From Mogibacterium diversum_A (GTDB lineage Bacteria > Bacillota > Clostridia > Peptostreptococcales > Anaerovoracaceae), in contig NZ_CALIZG010000008.1 in assembly GCF_938028775.1 (NCBI RefSeq), positions 127,010 to 191,009 on the forward strand: a stretch of 64,000 nt of DNA, read 5' to 3'. The notes below the pieces were generated by a model. The model did not search any database and had not been told where the DNA came from. It saw only the letters and a list, made by a program, of their open reading frames with translations. The position numbers and the translations under genes are program-made. Shown here in pieces: positions 53,281 through 61,494 of this stretch (the stretch's first letter is position 1; each line of letters starts with the position of its first letter).

Positions 53281-53282
53281 AT

Positions 53283-53915
53283 ATGAAGGATAAATTATCC
53301 AACCCTAAATTTCTTGCGCAACTAGCGCTTCTCGTCGCAGTTGAACTTGTCATGAAGATTACAGGGCTTGGCAGTGTGCCGATTGGTCCAATCTACATGT
53401 CATTTCTCACACTTCCAGTCGCTATCGGGGCGATACTAATGGGACCACTCGCTGGAGCCATACTCGGCGGAGTCTTCGGCATCGCAAGCTTTATAGATGC
53501 TGTTTCAGGCGCATCTGCAATGGGTGGAGTTTTATTTCAAGTCGCACCATTTAAGACATTTGTACTATGCGTTATCACAAGAATCCTCATGGGGTTCTTA
53601 GCCGGCGTAGTATTCAAGATTGTTAATAAAATCTTCGGAGGACACACTATTGCATACTCAATTGGAGCAATCAGTGCTCCCTTGCTCAACACATTATTCT
53701 TCATGGGATTCCTAGTCATTGCATTCTACGACACAGACTATATCCAGAAACTGGCTCATACGATTGGTGCTACCAATCCGCTTACTTTCGTAATTACACT
53801 TGTTGGCCTTCAGGGCTTAATCGAAGCTGTAACTTGCTGTATTCTCGGAACAGTAGTCTCTAAAGCACTAGCAAATCATCTCGGACATAGCACCGCAGGA
53901 AACACAAACGCTTAA
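53283..53915 (+). CDS. ECF transporter S component, substrate unknown
   Basis: 210-residue membrane protein with about six hydrophobic segments. VPIGPIYMSFLTLPVAIGA and MGPLAGAILGGVFGI are typical of the PanT/FolT/RibU-type vitamin-binding subunits (core GPLAGAILGG). It should use shared ECF ATPases encoded elsewhere. AGGAGG stands 6-7 bases before ATG 53283. Its leader is structured, so the vitamin may be sensed by RNA. Substrate unknown. Confidence 0.88.
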   Translation: MKDKLSNPKFLAQLALLVAVELVMKITGLGSVPIGPIYMSFLTLPVAIGAILMGPLAGAILGGVFGIASFIDAVSGASAMGGVLFQVAPFKTFVLCVITRILMGFLAGVVFKIVNKIFGGHTIAYSIGAISAPLLNTLFFMGFLVIAFYDTDYIQKLAHTIGATNPLTFVITLVGLQGLIEAVTCCILGTVVSKALANHLGHSTAGNTNA

Positions 53916-53956
53916 AGAATCTTTAATCTAGCAAATTATTGTGCTAGATATACAAA

Positions 53957-53998
53957 TAAAAAAGCCACGCAAGCATATATTGCATTGCGTGGCTTTCT
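53957..53998. terminator. Bidirectional terminator
   Basis: AAGCCACGCAA pairs exactly with TTGCGTGGCTT over about 12 bases, with A-run before and T-run after. It lies between the convergent ECF and surface protein genes. Confidence 0.85.
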
Positions 53999-54085
53999 TA
54001 CATAGCAAGAGCAGACCTCCAAGATTCGCTCTTGAAGATCCGCTCACCCTATTTAAATTGAGTTTTGACTCCCAAGCTATTAATA

Positions 54086-55396
54086 CTAGCTCACTTTTCT
54101 TCTTCTAAAGTAACTAACACCAGCAAGCATTGTACCGGATACACCTAAAAGGAGTACATATAGCATTATATCTGCATCATCTCCCGTCTTAGGCGTCTTA
54201 GTCTTCTTTACAACCTTTACTGTCTTTCCAGGGTTGCTTGGTGTAGTATTCTCGGCAGCCTTATTCACCTTAAAAGTGTATGAAATCAAGTTAGGTTTAT
54301 CCTGTGGTGCCGCTGCATCTCTTCCTGAAATAGACTGTTTAGCAGCAAAGAAATAGGCAGCTCTTACATCATCTGAACCCGCACCAGTCTTCTTTTTTGC
54401 TACCTCCATGGAATCTGTTACAAGTTCATCCTGTACACCAACAACACTTCCGGTGATAGTTATGTTCTCATTTACAGTCGCCTCACTATTAACTGTAAGC
54501 CCTTCAACACTTATTTTTACATTACTAATCGTTTTTAGGTAAGCATAATAGTCTCTAGCAGGCAAATATCCACTCTCACTTAATGAAGGGTGTAGTCTAA
54601 TTATGAGTTTGTCACCATCTCTTTCTGCTTTCTTAAATTTGAGAGAATTTAAACCATCAACTCTAAACTTTAAATCATTAACATCAGGAACTGTAATACC
54701 TCTAGGTATATTGATAATAAATACCAATTCTGAATCAGTAGCTATATAAGCTTCCGTTCCATGAGTTTTCCATGCCGTGCCCTTTGAGTGTCCATTAATA
54801 TCCCCCCACAACCTGCTATTTTGCCATTTGCTGAGATTACCTAAATTAACCGAAAAATCAAGATTTAATTTATCTCCAATTGCATGTGTCCCTATAGCGG
54901 CATTTTCAGTATTATTGTTAACAGATATATCACCATATACATTTAATTGATCTCTGTCTTTAATAAAATCAGAATCAAACTTGAAATTAAATGGATTGTG
55001 ATATTTATTATCTTGATAATTCGGATCACCATTAGGTCCCTCGTTATCCTGTAACTCTGGTTTGGATAAATATTCAAACATATCCATTCCCGCTACATAT
55101 GTTAATGTATTAAAATTCTTGTATATACCAGTACTAGGAGAATCCCCACCTCGTGCCAAATCAAAATTTTTAAGAACAGTATCTTGCAATTTCATTAGGT
55201 ATTTAGGATACACCCCACCATCAACATAACTGCTTTTCTCTAACTCAGTCCAATAGTTTTCAGCAATGGCTGTATCCGCGTCAGGAGCTTCTTCATCATC
55301 TGCATAGACTAACCCGGAAAAGAACACTGTTATACAAATCATAAATGCTATGAATAGTGAAAAGCATTTTTTTATTCTTGAATTTACAACTCCCAT
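54086..55396 (-). CDS. Surface protein with sortase-type C-terminus
   Basis: 436 residues: N-terminal signal peptide (hydrophobic core about residues 12-31, ends VYADD), a long polar ectodomain, then TPKTGDD, a hydrophobic helix and RRRKVS, a cell-wall sorting signal with Thr in place of the usual Leu of LPxTG. No sortase is nearby. Bases 54901-55020 have only 25 G/C in 120, so it looks foreign. Start at 55396 is chosen because the signal peptide begins there; GTGGAG lies close upstream. Confidence 0.82.
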   Translation of the reverse strand: MGVVNSRIKKCFSLFIAFMICITVFFSGLVYADDEEAPDADTAIAENYWTELEKSSYVDGGVYPKYLMKLQDTVLKNFDLARGGDSPSTGIYKNFNTLTYVAGMDMFEYLSKPELQDNEGPNGDPNYQDNKYHNPFNFKFDSDFIKDRDQLNVYGDISVNNNTENAAIGTHAIGDKLNLDFSVNLGNLSKWQNSRLWGDINGHSKGTAWKTHGTEAYIATDSELVFIINIPRGITVPDVNDLKFRVDGLNSLKFKKAERDGDKLIIRLHPSLSESGYLPARDYYAYLKTISNVKISVEGLTVNSEATVNENITITGSVVGVQDELVTDSMEVAKKKTGAGSDDVRAAYFFAAKQSISGRDAAAPQDKPNLISYTFKVNKAAENTTPSNPGKTVKVVKKTKTPKTGDDADIMLYVLLLGVSGTMLAGVSYFRRRKVS

Positions 55397-55476
55397 TAAC
55401 TCCACTTTTCCTTTCTTAATAAATAACATTTGTGAATACAACATCATTACTTTATCATATATATATATATTCTGGA

Positions 55477-55495
55477 TTGTACTTTTAAAGTACAA
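55477..55495. promoter_or_regulatory. Perfect 9-1-9 palindrome upstream of the surface gene
   Basis: TTGTACTTT, one base, then AAAGTACAA. It is about 80 bases upstream of the surface protein start, and 3' of the queuosine transporter. A candidate operator; the binding protein is unknown. Confidence 0.5.
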
Positions 55496-55521
55496 GAAAG
55501 GAACGCCTCTATTATTTAGTT

Positions 55522-56229
55522 TCAAACGGTTATATCACCCTTCTTGCGAGCTATCGCTCTGCAAAGGTACACAAACGGTGTGTCGCAGAGGCTCGTCACG
55601 ATGTAGATTATATATGTCGAGAATATCAGAGTTATTACGGTCTTAGTATCGTACAATCCTGCAAAAGCAAATACCGTATATAGCGCTGAATTCACTAGCT
55701 GCGAAACTAGGGTCGAGCCGTTATTACGGAGCCATAAAAATCTATCTCTATCGCCAAACCTCTTGTTAGTGAAATCCCACCACTTGTGATATAGCCATAC
55801 ATCAAAGTACTGTACGATTACATATACAGCTAGACTTGCAAACATAAGTCTTGGCGTATGTGCAAAAATCTGCCTGATTGAAGGTGATGCGAAATCGCTT
55901 GGGCTCGGTGAATATAATAGCCAAGATGAGCTGATTACCACAAATGCAATGGATGTCGCTACACCTAGGTGTACCGCTTTGTGCGCATCTTTTTTTCCAT
56001 ATATCTCACTAGCGATATCAGTGACCAAAAAAGTAGTTGCAAAGAGAATGTTTCCAAGTGTCATCTCCATGCCGAACGCCTTTACGAGGATAAGAACCTC
56101 AATGTTGGCGGTGATAGTTGCGAGCACTGTCCATAGATAGAGACCATCTCTTCCAAGATACTTGTACATGAGCACCACTGCACTGTACTCAACTATTAGC
56201 GTGATAATTAGTAGTAGTTCATTACTCAT
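55522..56229 (-). CDS. Queuosine precursor transporter, YhhQ/VUT family
   Basis: 235 residues, about six hydrophobic segments, with LATTFLVTDIASEIYGKK-type core TDIASEIYGKKDA and QYFDVWLYHKW, both typical. It takes up preQ0/preQ1 or queuine for tRNA modification. ATG 56229 is chosen by length and overlap ATGA with a 7-codon leader frame; the ribosome site AAAGGAG is 34 bases upstream with a 24-base hairpin between. A GTG at 56313 would add 28 residues. Confidence 0.87.
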   Translation of the reverse strand: MSNELLLIITLIVEYSAVVLMYKYLGRDGLYLWTVLATITANIEVLILVKAFGMEMTLGNILFATTFLVTDIASEIYGKKDAHKAVHLGVATSIAFVVISSSWLLYSPSPSDFASPSIRQIFAHTPRLMFASLAVYVIVQYFDVWLYHKWWDFTNKRFGDRDRFLWLRNNGSTLVSQLVNSALYTVFAFAGLYDTKTVITLIFSTYIIYIVTSLCDTPFVYLCRAIARKKGDITV

Positions 56230-56238
56230 TTTGTTTTT

Positions 56239-56262
56239 GCTCGGTTCATTTATACACCGAGC
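56239..56262 (-). promoter_or_regulatory. Hairpin between ribosome site and start of the queuosine transporter gene
   Basis: On the minus strand GCUCGGU pairs with ACCGAGC over a 10-base loop. AAAGGAG ends one base before it and the ATG is nine bases after it, so folding would bring them to a normal distance. An A-rich tail follows. It resembles preQ1-I in outline but has no loop C. Confidence 0.5.
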
Positions 56263-56357
56263 TCTCCTTTCCGCATCAAAATTCCAGAAGACAATCATAA
56301 TTCTTCGTAGCACTTATCACCAAACAGCTTCATCTGATAAAATTAGCAAAATAAATA

Positions 56358-56381
56358 GCCGACGCAAAACAAAACGCCGGC
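56358..56381 (-). terminator. Terminator after the small membrane gene
   Basis: On the minus strand GCCGGCG pairs with CGTCGGC (one G-T) over a T-rich loop, followed by TATTTATTTT. Confidence 0.65.
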
Positions 56382-56464
56382 TTACTTTCGTATTCCTAGT
56401 ACCCGTAGTTTTGATAAAGCAGGATGGTTTCGAACTGCTGTATAAAATTGTCTCTATATGTAGC

Positions 56465-56713
56465 TTACACGTTTAAAAAGGCAAAAGCTTCTTCCTCACT
56501 TGCGAAAGTGATTATGGTGAGTAGCACGAGCACTGCTGCCCATACTAAAAGTGCCAAAAGCAGAATCCACCTCAGTGGTTTGTTAGATCTAGCTCTATAA
56601 CATACATAGCCGAACAGTGCAAATATAACTAGCATCGCTGCCCATACTATAGTACTAGCGTGTGGCACAAAATATTGTTCTGCGAATTTTTCAATCGGCG
56701 CAGGCAATCTCAT
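56465..56713 (-). CDS. Small membrane protein, unknown
   Basis: 82 residues, two hydrophobic helices (about 20-40 and 48-70) with a charged connection and an acidic end. AAAGGAG precedes the ATG. It lies 40 bases after the MATE pump gene on the same strand and may be co-transcribed with it. No family recognised. Confidence 0.6.
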   Translation of the reverse strand: MRLPAPIEKFAEQYFVPHASTIVWAAMLVIFALFGYVCYRARSNKPLRWILLLALLVWAAVLVLLTIITFASEEEAFAFLNV

Positions 56714-56753
56714 CTCTATCTCCTTTCGACCCCTTTGACTTAGCTATTACATT

Positions 56754-58121
56754 TTAGACTAATAGTTCCCCCTTAGGCAAGACCTTATTGAGAGTTCTTT
56801 TATATGCAATTACCATCATTGACGCTGTGACAGCCCAGCTCACTGGATACACGAGCATTAGATTAATCCATGTTGGGTTAAATTTAAAGAATGTATAAAT
56901 CCATATTATTCTAAAGCCACATACCCCTAAGAGCGTTACTATTGCAGGGCTTAGCGAGTATCCATATCCCCTCATGCCTCCAGATAAGGTCTCAATTGTA
57001 GAATTCAAAACCTCACCTGCCATAAGGATAACAAGTCTTATATATCCGAATTTTATAACTGCCATATCGTCATTAAATACACTCAGCATCTCCCTACCAA
57101 ATATGATTACTGAGACACCGAATATAATCATCGAAATCCAGTTGAGGATTAATGTCTGCTTGACAACATCTTTGCACCTTCGATAATTTGAAGCTCCGTG
57201 ATTCTGTCCTACAAACGTAACTGCAGCCTGCCCAAACGCATTTGAAATAAAGTATGCCATAATCTCTATATTGAAGGCGGCAGTTGTGCCAGCCATTGCA
57301 TCAGTGCCAAGACTATTGATGGCTGACTGTATTAGAAGATTGGATATCGAGAATACCATGCCCTGCATTCCAGATGGCACACCTATTTTGAGGATGCTTT
57401 TAGTTATTCTTATGTCTATTTTGAGTTCACTTAGGCGGATACGAACTAACCCTTCGTGCTTTTTGAGATAATAGAATAGAAGCGCTGCACTAAGGGCATC
57501 GGCTAATACCGTTGCAAGTGCTACTCCTTCAACATCCATTCTCATTACCACTACAAAGAATATATTAAGAGCCACGTTTACGACTCCAGAAAAAGCGAGG
57601 CATATCAGAGGCGTTCTCGTATCACCCTGACTCCTAAATATGGCTGATTCAAAGTCATATAACATTATAAACGGCATTCCCCCGAACAGTATTCTGAGAT
57701 ACCTAACTGAGAGAGGTGCAATCTCCTCTGGCACGCCGAGTATTTCGACGATTGGATTTGCAATTATATTACCAACTATAGCTATTGTGATACCGCTCAG
57801 AAGCGCTAATATTACGGCTGTATGAGCCGCTCTGCCCACACCTTCCTTATCCTGTGCACCTGTAAACCTCGCCATAATTACATTGGCCCCGACAGAAATG
57901 CCTATAAACATATTTATCATCAGGCCGAGAACAGGCGAGTTACTTCCTACTGCAGCCATTGAGTTTTTGCCAACAAAAGTTCCAAGTACAGCTACGTCAG
58001 CTGCACTGAAGAGTTGCTGTAGAACACTTGTAAGCGCTAACGGTAGTGCAAAAATTAAGACCTTCCTCCATATGCTGCCATGGAGGAGGTCGCTCATATC
58101 ATTAGATTTTGTTTTATTCAT
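56754..58121 (-). CDS. MATE-family efflux transporter
   Basis: 455 residues with about 12 transmembrane segments, in two similar halves with the MATE pattern (AADVAVLGTFVGKNSMAAVG, core GTFVGKNSMAAVG, and GQNHGASNYRRCK). It exports cationic drugs or metabolites in exchange for Na+ or H+. It starts 3 bases after the Fur-family gene stops, so they share a transcript. Confidence 0.9.
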   Translation of the reverse strand: MNKTKSNDMSDLLHGSIWRKVLIFALPLALTSVLQQLFSAADVAVLGTFVGKNSMAAVGSNSPVLGLMINMFIGISVGANVIMARFTGAQDKEGVGRAAHTAVILALLSGITIAIVGNIIANPIVEILGVPEEIAPLSVRYLRILFGGMPFIMLYDFESAIFRSQGDTRTPLICLAFSGVVNVALNIFFVVVMRMDVEGVALATVLADALSAALLFYYLKKHEGLVRIRLSELKIDIRITKSILKIGVPSGMQGMVFSISNLLIQSAINSLGTDAMAGTTAAFNIEIMAYFISNAFGQAAVTFVGQNHGASNYRRCKDVVKQTLILNWISMIIFGVSVIIFGREMLSVFNDDMAVIKFGYIRLVILMAGEVLNSTIETLSGGMRGYGYSLSPAIVTLLGVCGFRIIWIYTFFKFNPTWINLMLVYPVSWAVTASMMVIAYKRTLNKVLPKGELLV

Positions 58122-58124
58122 ATT

Positions 58125-58556
58125 TTACTTATCCTTTTTAGTATCAAGACACTCTTCACAGGTGCCATAGAATACTGTTCGAAATGGATCGATTTTAAAC
58201 CCATGTTCTTCGCTCATGTGATGCTCAATGTCCTTGATCATATCACAATGAACATGAATAAGCTTACCGCATCCTTCACACTTACAGTGGTATGCACTAA
58301 CAGTCTCATGCGGAGCTCCATCACCGACATACTCAAAGCACGCTGCTCCATTCGTCCCGACCGCATACTTACTCACAATACCATCATCGAGCATACGCTG
58401 GAGATGACGATATAACGTTGTTATTCCAATTGCTTTATCTTTACCAGCAAAATGCATGTATAACTCATTGACCGTAAAGTGCTGTCCTGGTATAGACGAA
58501 ATATATTCAACGAGCTCATCGTACTGTTTTGTCTTGTATCTCTTCTTCGATTCCAT
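58125..58556 (-). CDS. Fur-family metal-dependent regulator
   Basis: 143 residues: winged helix (VNELYMHFAGKDKAIGITTLYRHL, core GITTLYRHLQ) and a dimer domain with CEGC and CEEC, the structural zinc site, plus His-rich AYHCKCE and HVHC. Fur, Zur or PerR cannot be told apart by eye. A perfect inverted repeat 25 bases upstream (58581) may be its own operator or a terminator of the preceding gene. Confidence 0.88.
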   Translation of the reverse strand: MESKKRYKTKQYDELVEYISSIPGQHFTVNELYMHFAGKDKAIGITTLYRHLQRMLDDGIVSKYAVGTNGAACFEYVGDGAPHETVSAYHCKCEGCGKLIHVHCDMIKDIEHHMSEEHGFKIDPFRTVFYGTCEECLDTKKDK

Positions 58557-58580
58557 TTTGACCTCAATTAAAATTCAAGA

Positions 58581-58616
58581 AAATGGTTTTCAACTCTTAA
58601 GAATTGAAAACCATTT
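58581..58616. promoter_or_regulatory. Perfect 13-bp inverted repeat upstream of the Fur gene
   Basis: AAATGGTTTTCAA and TTGAAAACCATTT flank a 10-base centre that contains CTTAAG. It lies between the heavy-metal ATPase end and the Fur-family start. It could terminate the ATPase transcript or bind the regulator. Confidence 0.55.
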
Positions 58617-58669
58617 TTTATTTTATGCTATATCACTATTTAAGTCAAACTTAGACTTATCAACAAGAC

Positions 58670-60571
58670 CTACTGTCTGAATTTAAGTACGCGCATCGAG
58701 TTGATTATGCAAATGATGCTCACTCCTACATCACCAAATACCGCATACCACATCGAGACGAGTCCAAGTGCAGACAATACGAGAATTAGAAGCTTTACTC
58801 CTATAGCAAATGCAATATTGGATTTTACAATTCTCATCGTTCGCTTAGCTATTTTTAAAATTAATGGTAACTTTCTCAAATCATCATCCATTAAAACAAT
58901 ATCTGCAGCCTCTATTGCCGCATCAGAGCCTAGAGATCCCATGGCGAATCCGACATCAGCTCTCATGAGTACCGGAGCATCATTTATTCCATCTCCTACA
59001 TAGCCAAGCTTTGACCCAGTATTACGATTTCCTTCTATGAGCTCCTCAACCTCATCAATCTTGTCAGCTGGAAGTAGCTCATACCTAACTACATCGAGTC
59101 CGAGCTCTCCAGCTACAGCCTCTGCAGTCGCTTTCCTATCGCCCGTGAGCATAACCGCCTTCTTGACACCCTCACGCTTAAGTTCAGCGATACTTTCTCT
59201 AGCTTCATCCTTAATGGTATCAGATACCACTATATATCCTTTATACTTCTCGTCGTACGATACAAATGTGATAGTTCCCATCTCGGAGCCATATACTCCA
59301 CTCACATCTTCTATTTCATTTTCATCGAGGAGTTTACGGCTACCTACAAGAAGAGATTTTCCATCTAACATAGCTGAAGTGCCTTTTCCTGTTAGATTGA
59401 CCACATCTTCAAGCCTACTCTTATCAATCTCCTTATCCTTTGCAGCTTCTAGTATTGACTTTCCTATTGGATGTGTTGCAAATGCCTCACCATACGCAGC
59501 GAGTTCTATTAGCTCATCTTCAGATACACCCTCTGCTGGTACAAGTTTTGATACTTTAAATTCTCCCTTTGTTAGCGTTCCCGTCTTATCAAAGACCATT
59601 GTATCTAGGCTCGCTGCTGCTTCTAGGAAGTTGCTCCCTTTTACAAGAACTCCAACCTTGGACGCCGCACCAATGCCTCCAAAAAACCCTAGCGGAACTG
59701 AAATAACGAGTGCGCATGGGCAAGATACAATCAGGAAGTTGCAGGCTCTTTCTATACCGTCTGACCATGATAAGCCGAACACAAGAGGCATAGCTACAGC
59801 CAAAAGTGCAGCGCCTATAGTAACTATAGGTGTATAGACACGCGCAAATCTCGTAACGAAGTTCTCGAGGACAGCCTTCCTAGCACTAGCATTTTCAACC
59901 AGTTCTAAAATCTTTGCAACTGTCGAATCATCATACTCTTTGGTGACTTTAACCTTGAGCATACCTTCGCCATTCACACATCCCGATATGATATCGTCGC
60001 CCTCAGAAACTCTCCTAGGAACAGATTCCCCTGTCAGAGCTGACGTATCGATAAAAGACTCTCCTTCGATTACTACTCCATCAAGTGGAACCTTATCGCC
60101 AGGTCTAACCACGACTACACTACCAATTTCGACATCCTCAGGATCCACCTCTTCAGTCTCATCTCCATTAAGCACAAATGCTGATTCAGGGGCAATCGCC
60201 ATCATCTCAGTAATTGAAGCCCTCGACTGTCCGACGGCATAATCCTGGAACGCTTCACCTATCTGATAGAAAAGCATGACAGCGAGCGCTTCAGAATACT
60301 GGGTATCCCCAAATAGACCTAGTCCAAACGCCGCAAACGTCGCAATCATCATAAGGAAATTCTCATCAAAAACTTGACCATTCCTAATATTCTTGGCCGC
60401 TTTTATGATTACATCATTACCGACTATAATATAAGGTATGAAGTAAATTACAAACAGGACGAATCCGTGAACTCCATCTAGCACACCTGTAAGCTCAAGT
60501 ATCATCAGTACTAGAAAGCACACGAGTGATATCGCTATCCTATTTCTTCTATTTCTTTGCTTTTTATTCAT
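58670..60571 (-). CDS. Heavy-metal P1B ATPase, ZntA/CadA-like
   Basis: Exports Zn2+, Cd2+ or similar across the membrane. 633 residues with the membrane metal motif SCPCALV, the phosphorylation site DKTGTLTKGE, LTGES and GDGINDAPVL. There is no N-terminal HMA domain; that is supplied by a separate small protein gene at 60629, with an ArsR-type repressor gene further upstream. The CPC in the membrane helix fits group 2 P1B (Zn/Cd) rather than copper (also CPC); metal is inferred from the CadC-like neighbour. Confidence 0.92.
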   Translation of the reverse strand: MNKKQRNRRNRIAISLVCFLVLMILELTGVLDGVHGFVLFVIYFIPYIIVGNDVIIKAAKNIRNGQVFDENFLMMIATFAAFGLGLFGDTQYSEALAVMLFYQIGEAFQDYAVGQSRASITEMMAIAPESAFVLNGDETEEVDPEDVEIGSVVVVRPGDKVPLDGVVIEGESFIDTSALTGESVPRRVSEGDDIISGCVNGEGMLKVKVTKEYDDSTVAKILELVENASARKAVLENFVTRFARVYTPIVTIGAALLAVAMPLVFGLSWSDGIERACNFLIVSCPCALVISVPLGFFGGIGAASKVGVLVKGSNFLEAAASLDTMVFDKTGTLTKGEFKVSKLVPAEGVSEDELIELAAYGEAFATHPIGKSILEAAKDKEIDKSRLEDVVNLTGKGTSAMLDGKSLLVGSRKLLDENEIEDVSGVYGSEMGTITFVSYDEKYKGYIVVSDTIKDEARESIAELKREGVKKAVMLTGDRKATAEAVAGELGLDVVRYELLPADKIDEVEELIEGNRNTGSKLGYVGDGINDAPVLMRADVGFAMGSLGSDAAIEAADIVLMDDDLRKLPLILKIAKRTMRIVKSNIAFAIGVKLLILVLSALGLVSMWYAVFGDVGVSIICIINSMRVLKFRQ

Positions 60572-60628
60572 AAGTAAAGCCCCTAATCTATAAATACGCT
60601 ATGTTAAAAAAGTTATATAATCTAAATA

Positions 60629-60847
60629 CTACTTTATCTCTACAGTAAAATCAGGCTCAATCTTCTTACCTGTCATAATAGCTGTTTCAAGGATTTCATC
60701 GAATCGATCGTCATCAGCAACAAGAGTGAATTTCTGAGCCATAAAATTAACCCTTGCTTCCTCCACTCCGTCTAGCTTATTTATCGCATCCTCTACCTTT
60801 GCAGCACAGTTTGCACAATCAATCTCACACTTGAATTTCTTTTTCAT
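60629..60847 (-). CDS. HMA-domain metal chaperone
   Basis: 72 residues, ferredoxin-like HMA fold with DCANCAAKVE, where the two Cys bind a soft metal. It lies 57 bases before the ATPase gene, which lacks its own HMA, so it probably acts in trans. In most relatives the domain is fused. Confidence 0.9.
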   Translation of the reverse strand: MKKKFKCEIDCANCAAKVEDAINKLDGVEEARVNFMAQKFTLVADDDRFDEILETAIMTGKKIEPDFTVEIK

Positions 60848-60940
60848 CTCTTACTCCTTTTCTGCTTAATACGTTTCTTAAATCTTAAAATCTTGTGCTC
60901 TTATTAAATTATATTAAGAGCATAATGTCTCTTTTCTAGA

Positions 60941-61303
60941 TTATCGCTCTTCGATATGTTCCTTACCGACAGCGATAATAATTCTCACATGCTCATCTGA
61001 AAGCTCATATATGATTTGTTTACCTGCCCTTGAAAACTTAACTAGTTTAGCTTGTTTAAGGATCTTAAGCTGGTGAGAAATTGCCGACTGGGTAATGCCC
61101 AATGCTTCCGCCAAGTCGCACACACACATCTTCTCTTCGAATAGTGCAAATAATATCTTCATCCTGGTAGAGTCACCAAACACCTTGAACAGCTCGGATA
61201 GATCAAATATCTCTTCCTCTTCAGGCATCGCCCCGACAACTCTTTCTACAGTGCTTCCATGCACTTCGTTAACCTCGCAGTGAGGCGCTAAATCTTTTTC
61301 CAT
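60941..61303 (-). CDS. ArsR/CadC-family metal repressor
   Basis: 120 residues, winged helix (ITQSAISHQLKIL). It has MCVCDLAEAL, the alpha3 Cys pair of CadC/CmtR-like sensors, plus Cys in HCEVNE near the start. It should leave DNA when Cd/Zn/Pb binds and so turn on its operon with the HMA protein and ATPase. ATG 61303 follows AGGAG. An 8-2-8 inverted repeat lies 40 bases upstream, next to a strong promoter. Confidence 0.91.
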   Translation of the reverse strand: MEKDLAPHCEVNEVHGSTVERVVGAMPEEEEIFDLSELFKVFGDSTRMKILFALFEEKMCVCDLAEALGITQSAISHQLKILKQAKLVKFSRAGKQIIYELSDEHVRIIIAVGKEHIEER

Positions 61304-61342
61304 ATAATCTCCTACTTTATAAAACACAATCATATGCGTTCA

Positions 61343-61360
61343 TATGAGCACTTGTTCATA
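61343..61360. promoter_or_regulatory. 8-2-8 inverted repeat, likely ArsR operator
   Basis: TATGAGCA, CT, TGTTCATA (one mismatch between arms) just downstream of the expected transcription start of the metal operon. ArsR/CadC operators often have this N-2-N form. Confidence 0.65.
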
Positions 61361-61371
61361 CGTTCATTTAT

Positions 61372-61400
61372 AATATACTCTCCTGCTTTTAAGGTGTCAA
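61372..61400 (-). promoter_or_regulatory. Promoter of the metal-resistance operon
   Basis: On the minus strand TTGACA (61395-61400) and TATATT (61372-61377) are 17 bases apart. Confidence 0.75.
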
Positions 61401-61494
61401 CATGTCTTTGATTAAATTCATGTACTATATCTAATACTACGAAAAGTAACAGTTATGCTATAATCAGTTATTCAATGGAAATAGGAGACTAGAA

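Noticed and set aside
56230..56270. preQ1-I riboswitch before the queuosine transporter
   Set aside because: Geometry is suggestive, but the loop has no C to pair with preQ1 and the ribosome site is on the wrong side.
59037..59837. A 266-codon plus-strand frame inside the heavy-metal ATPase gene
   Set aside because: It is antisense to a gene with full P-type ATPase motifs; its product is Ser/Pro-rich low-complexity, a usual shadow.
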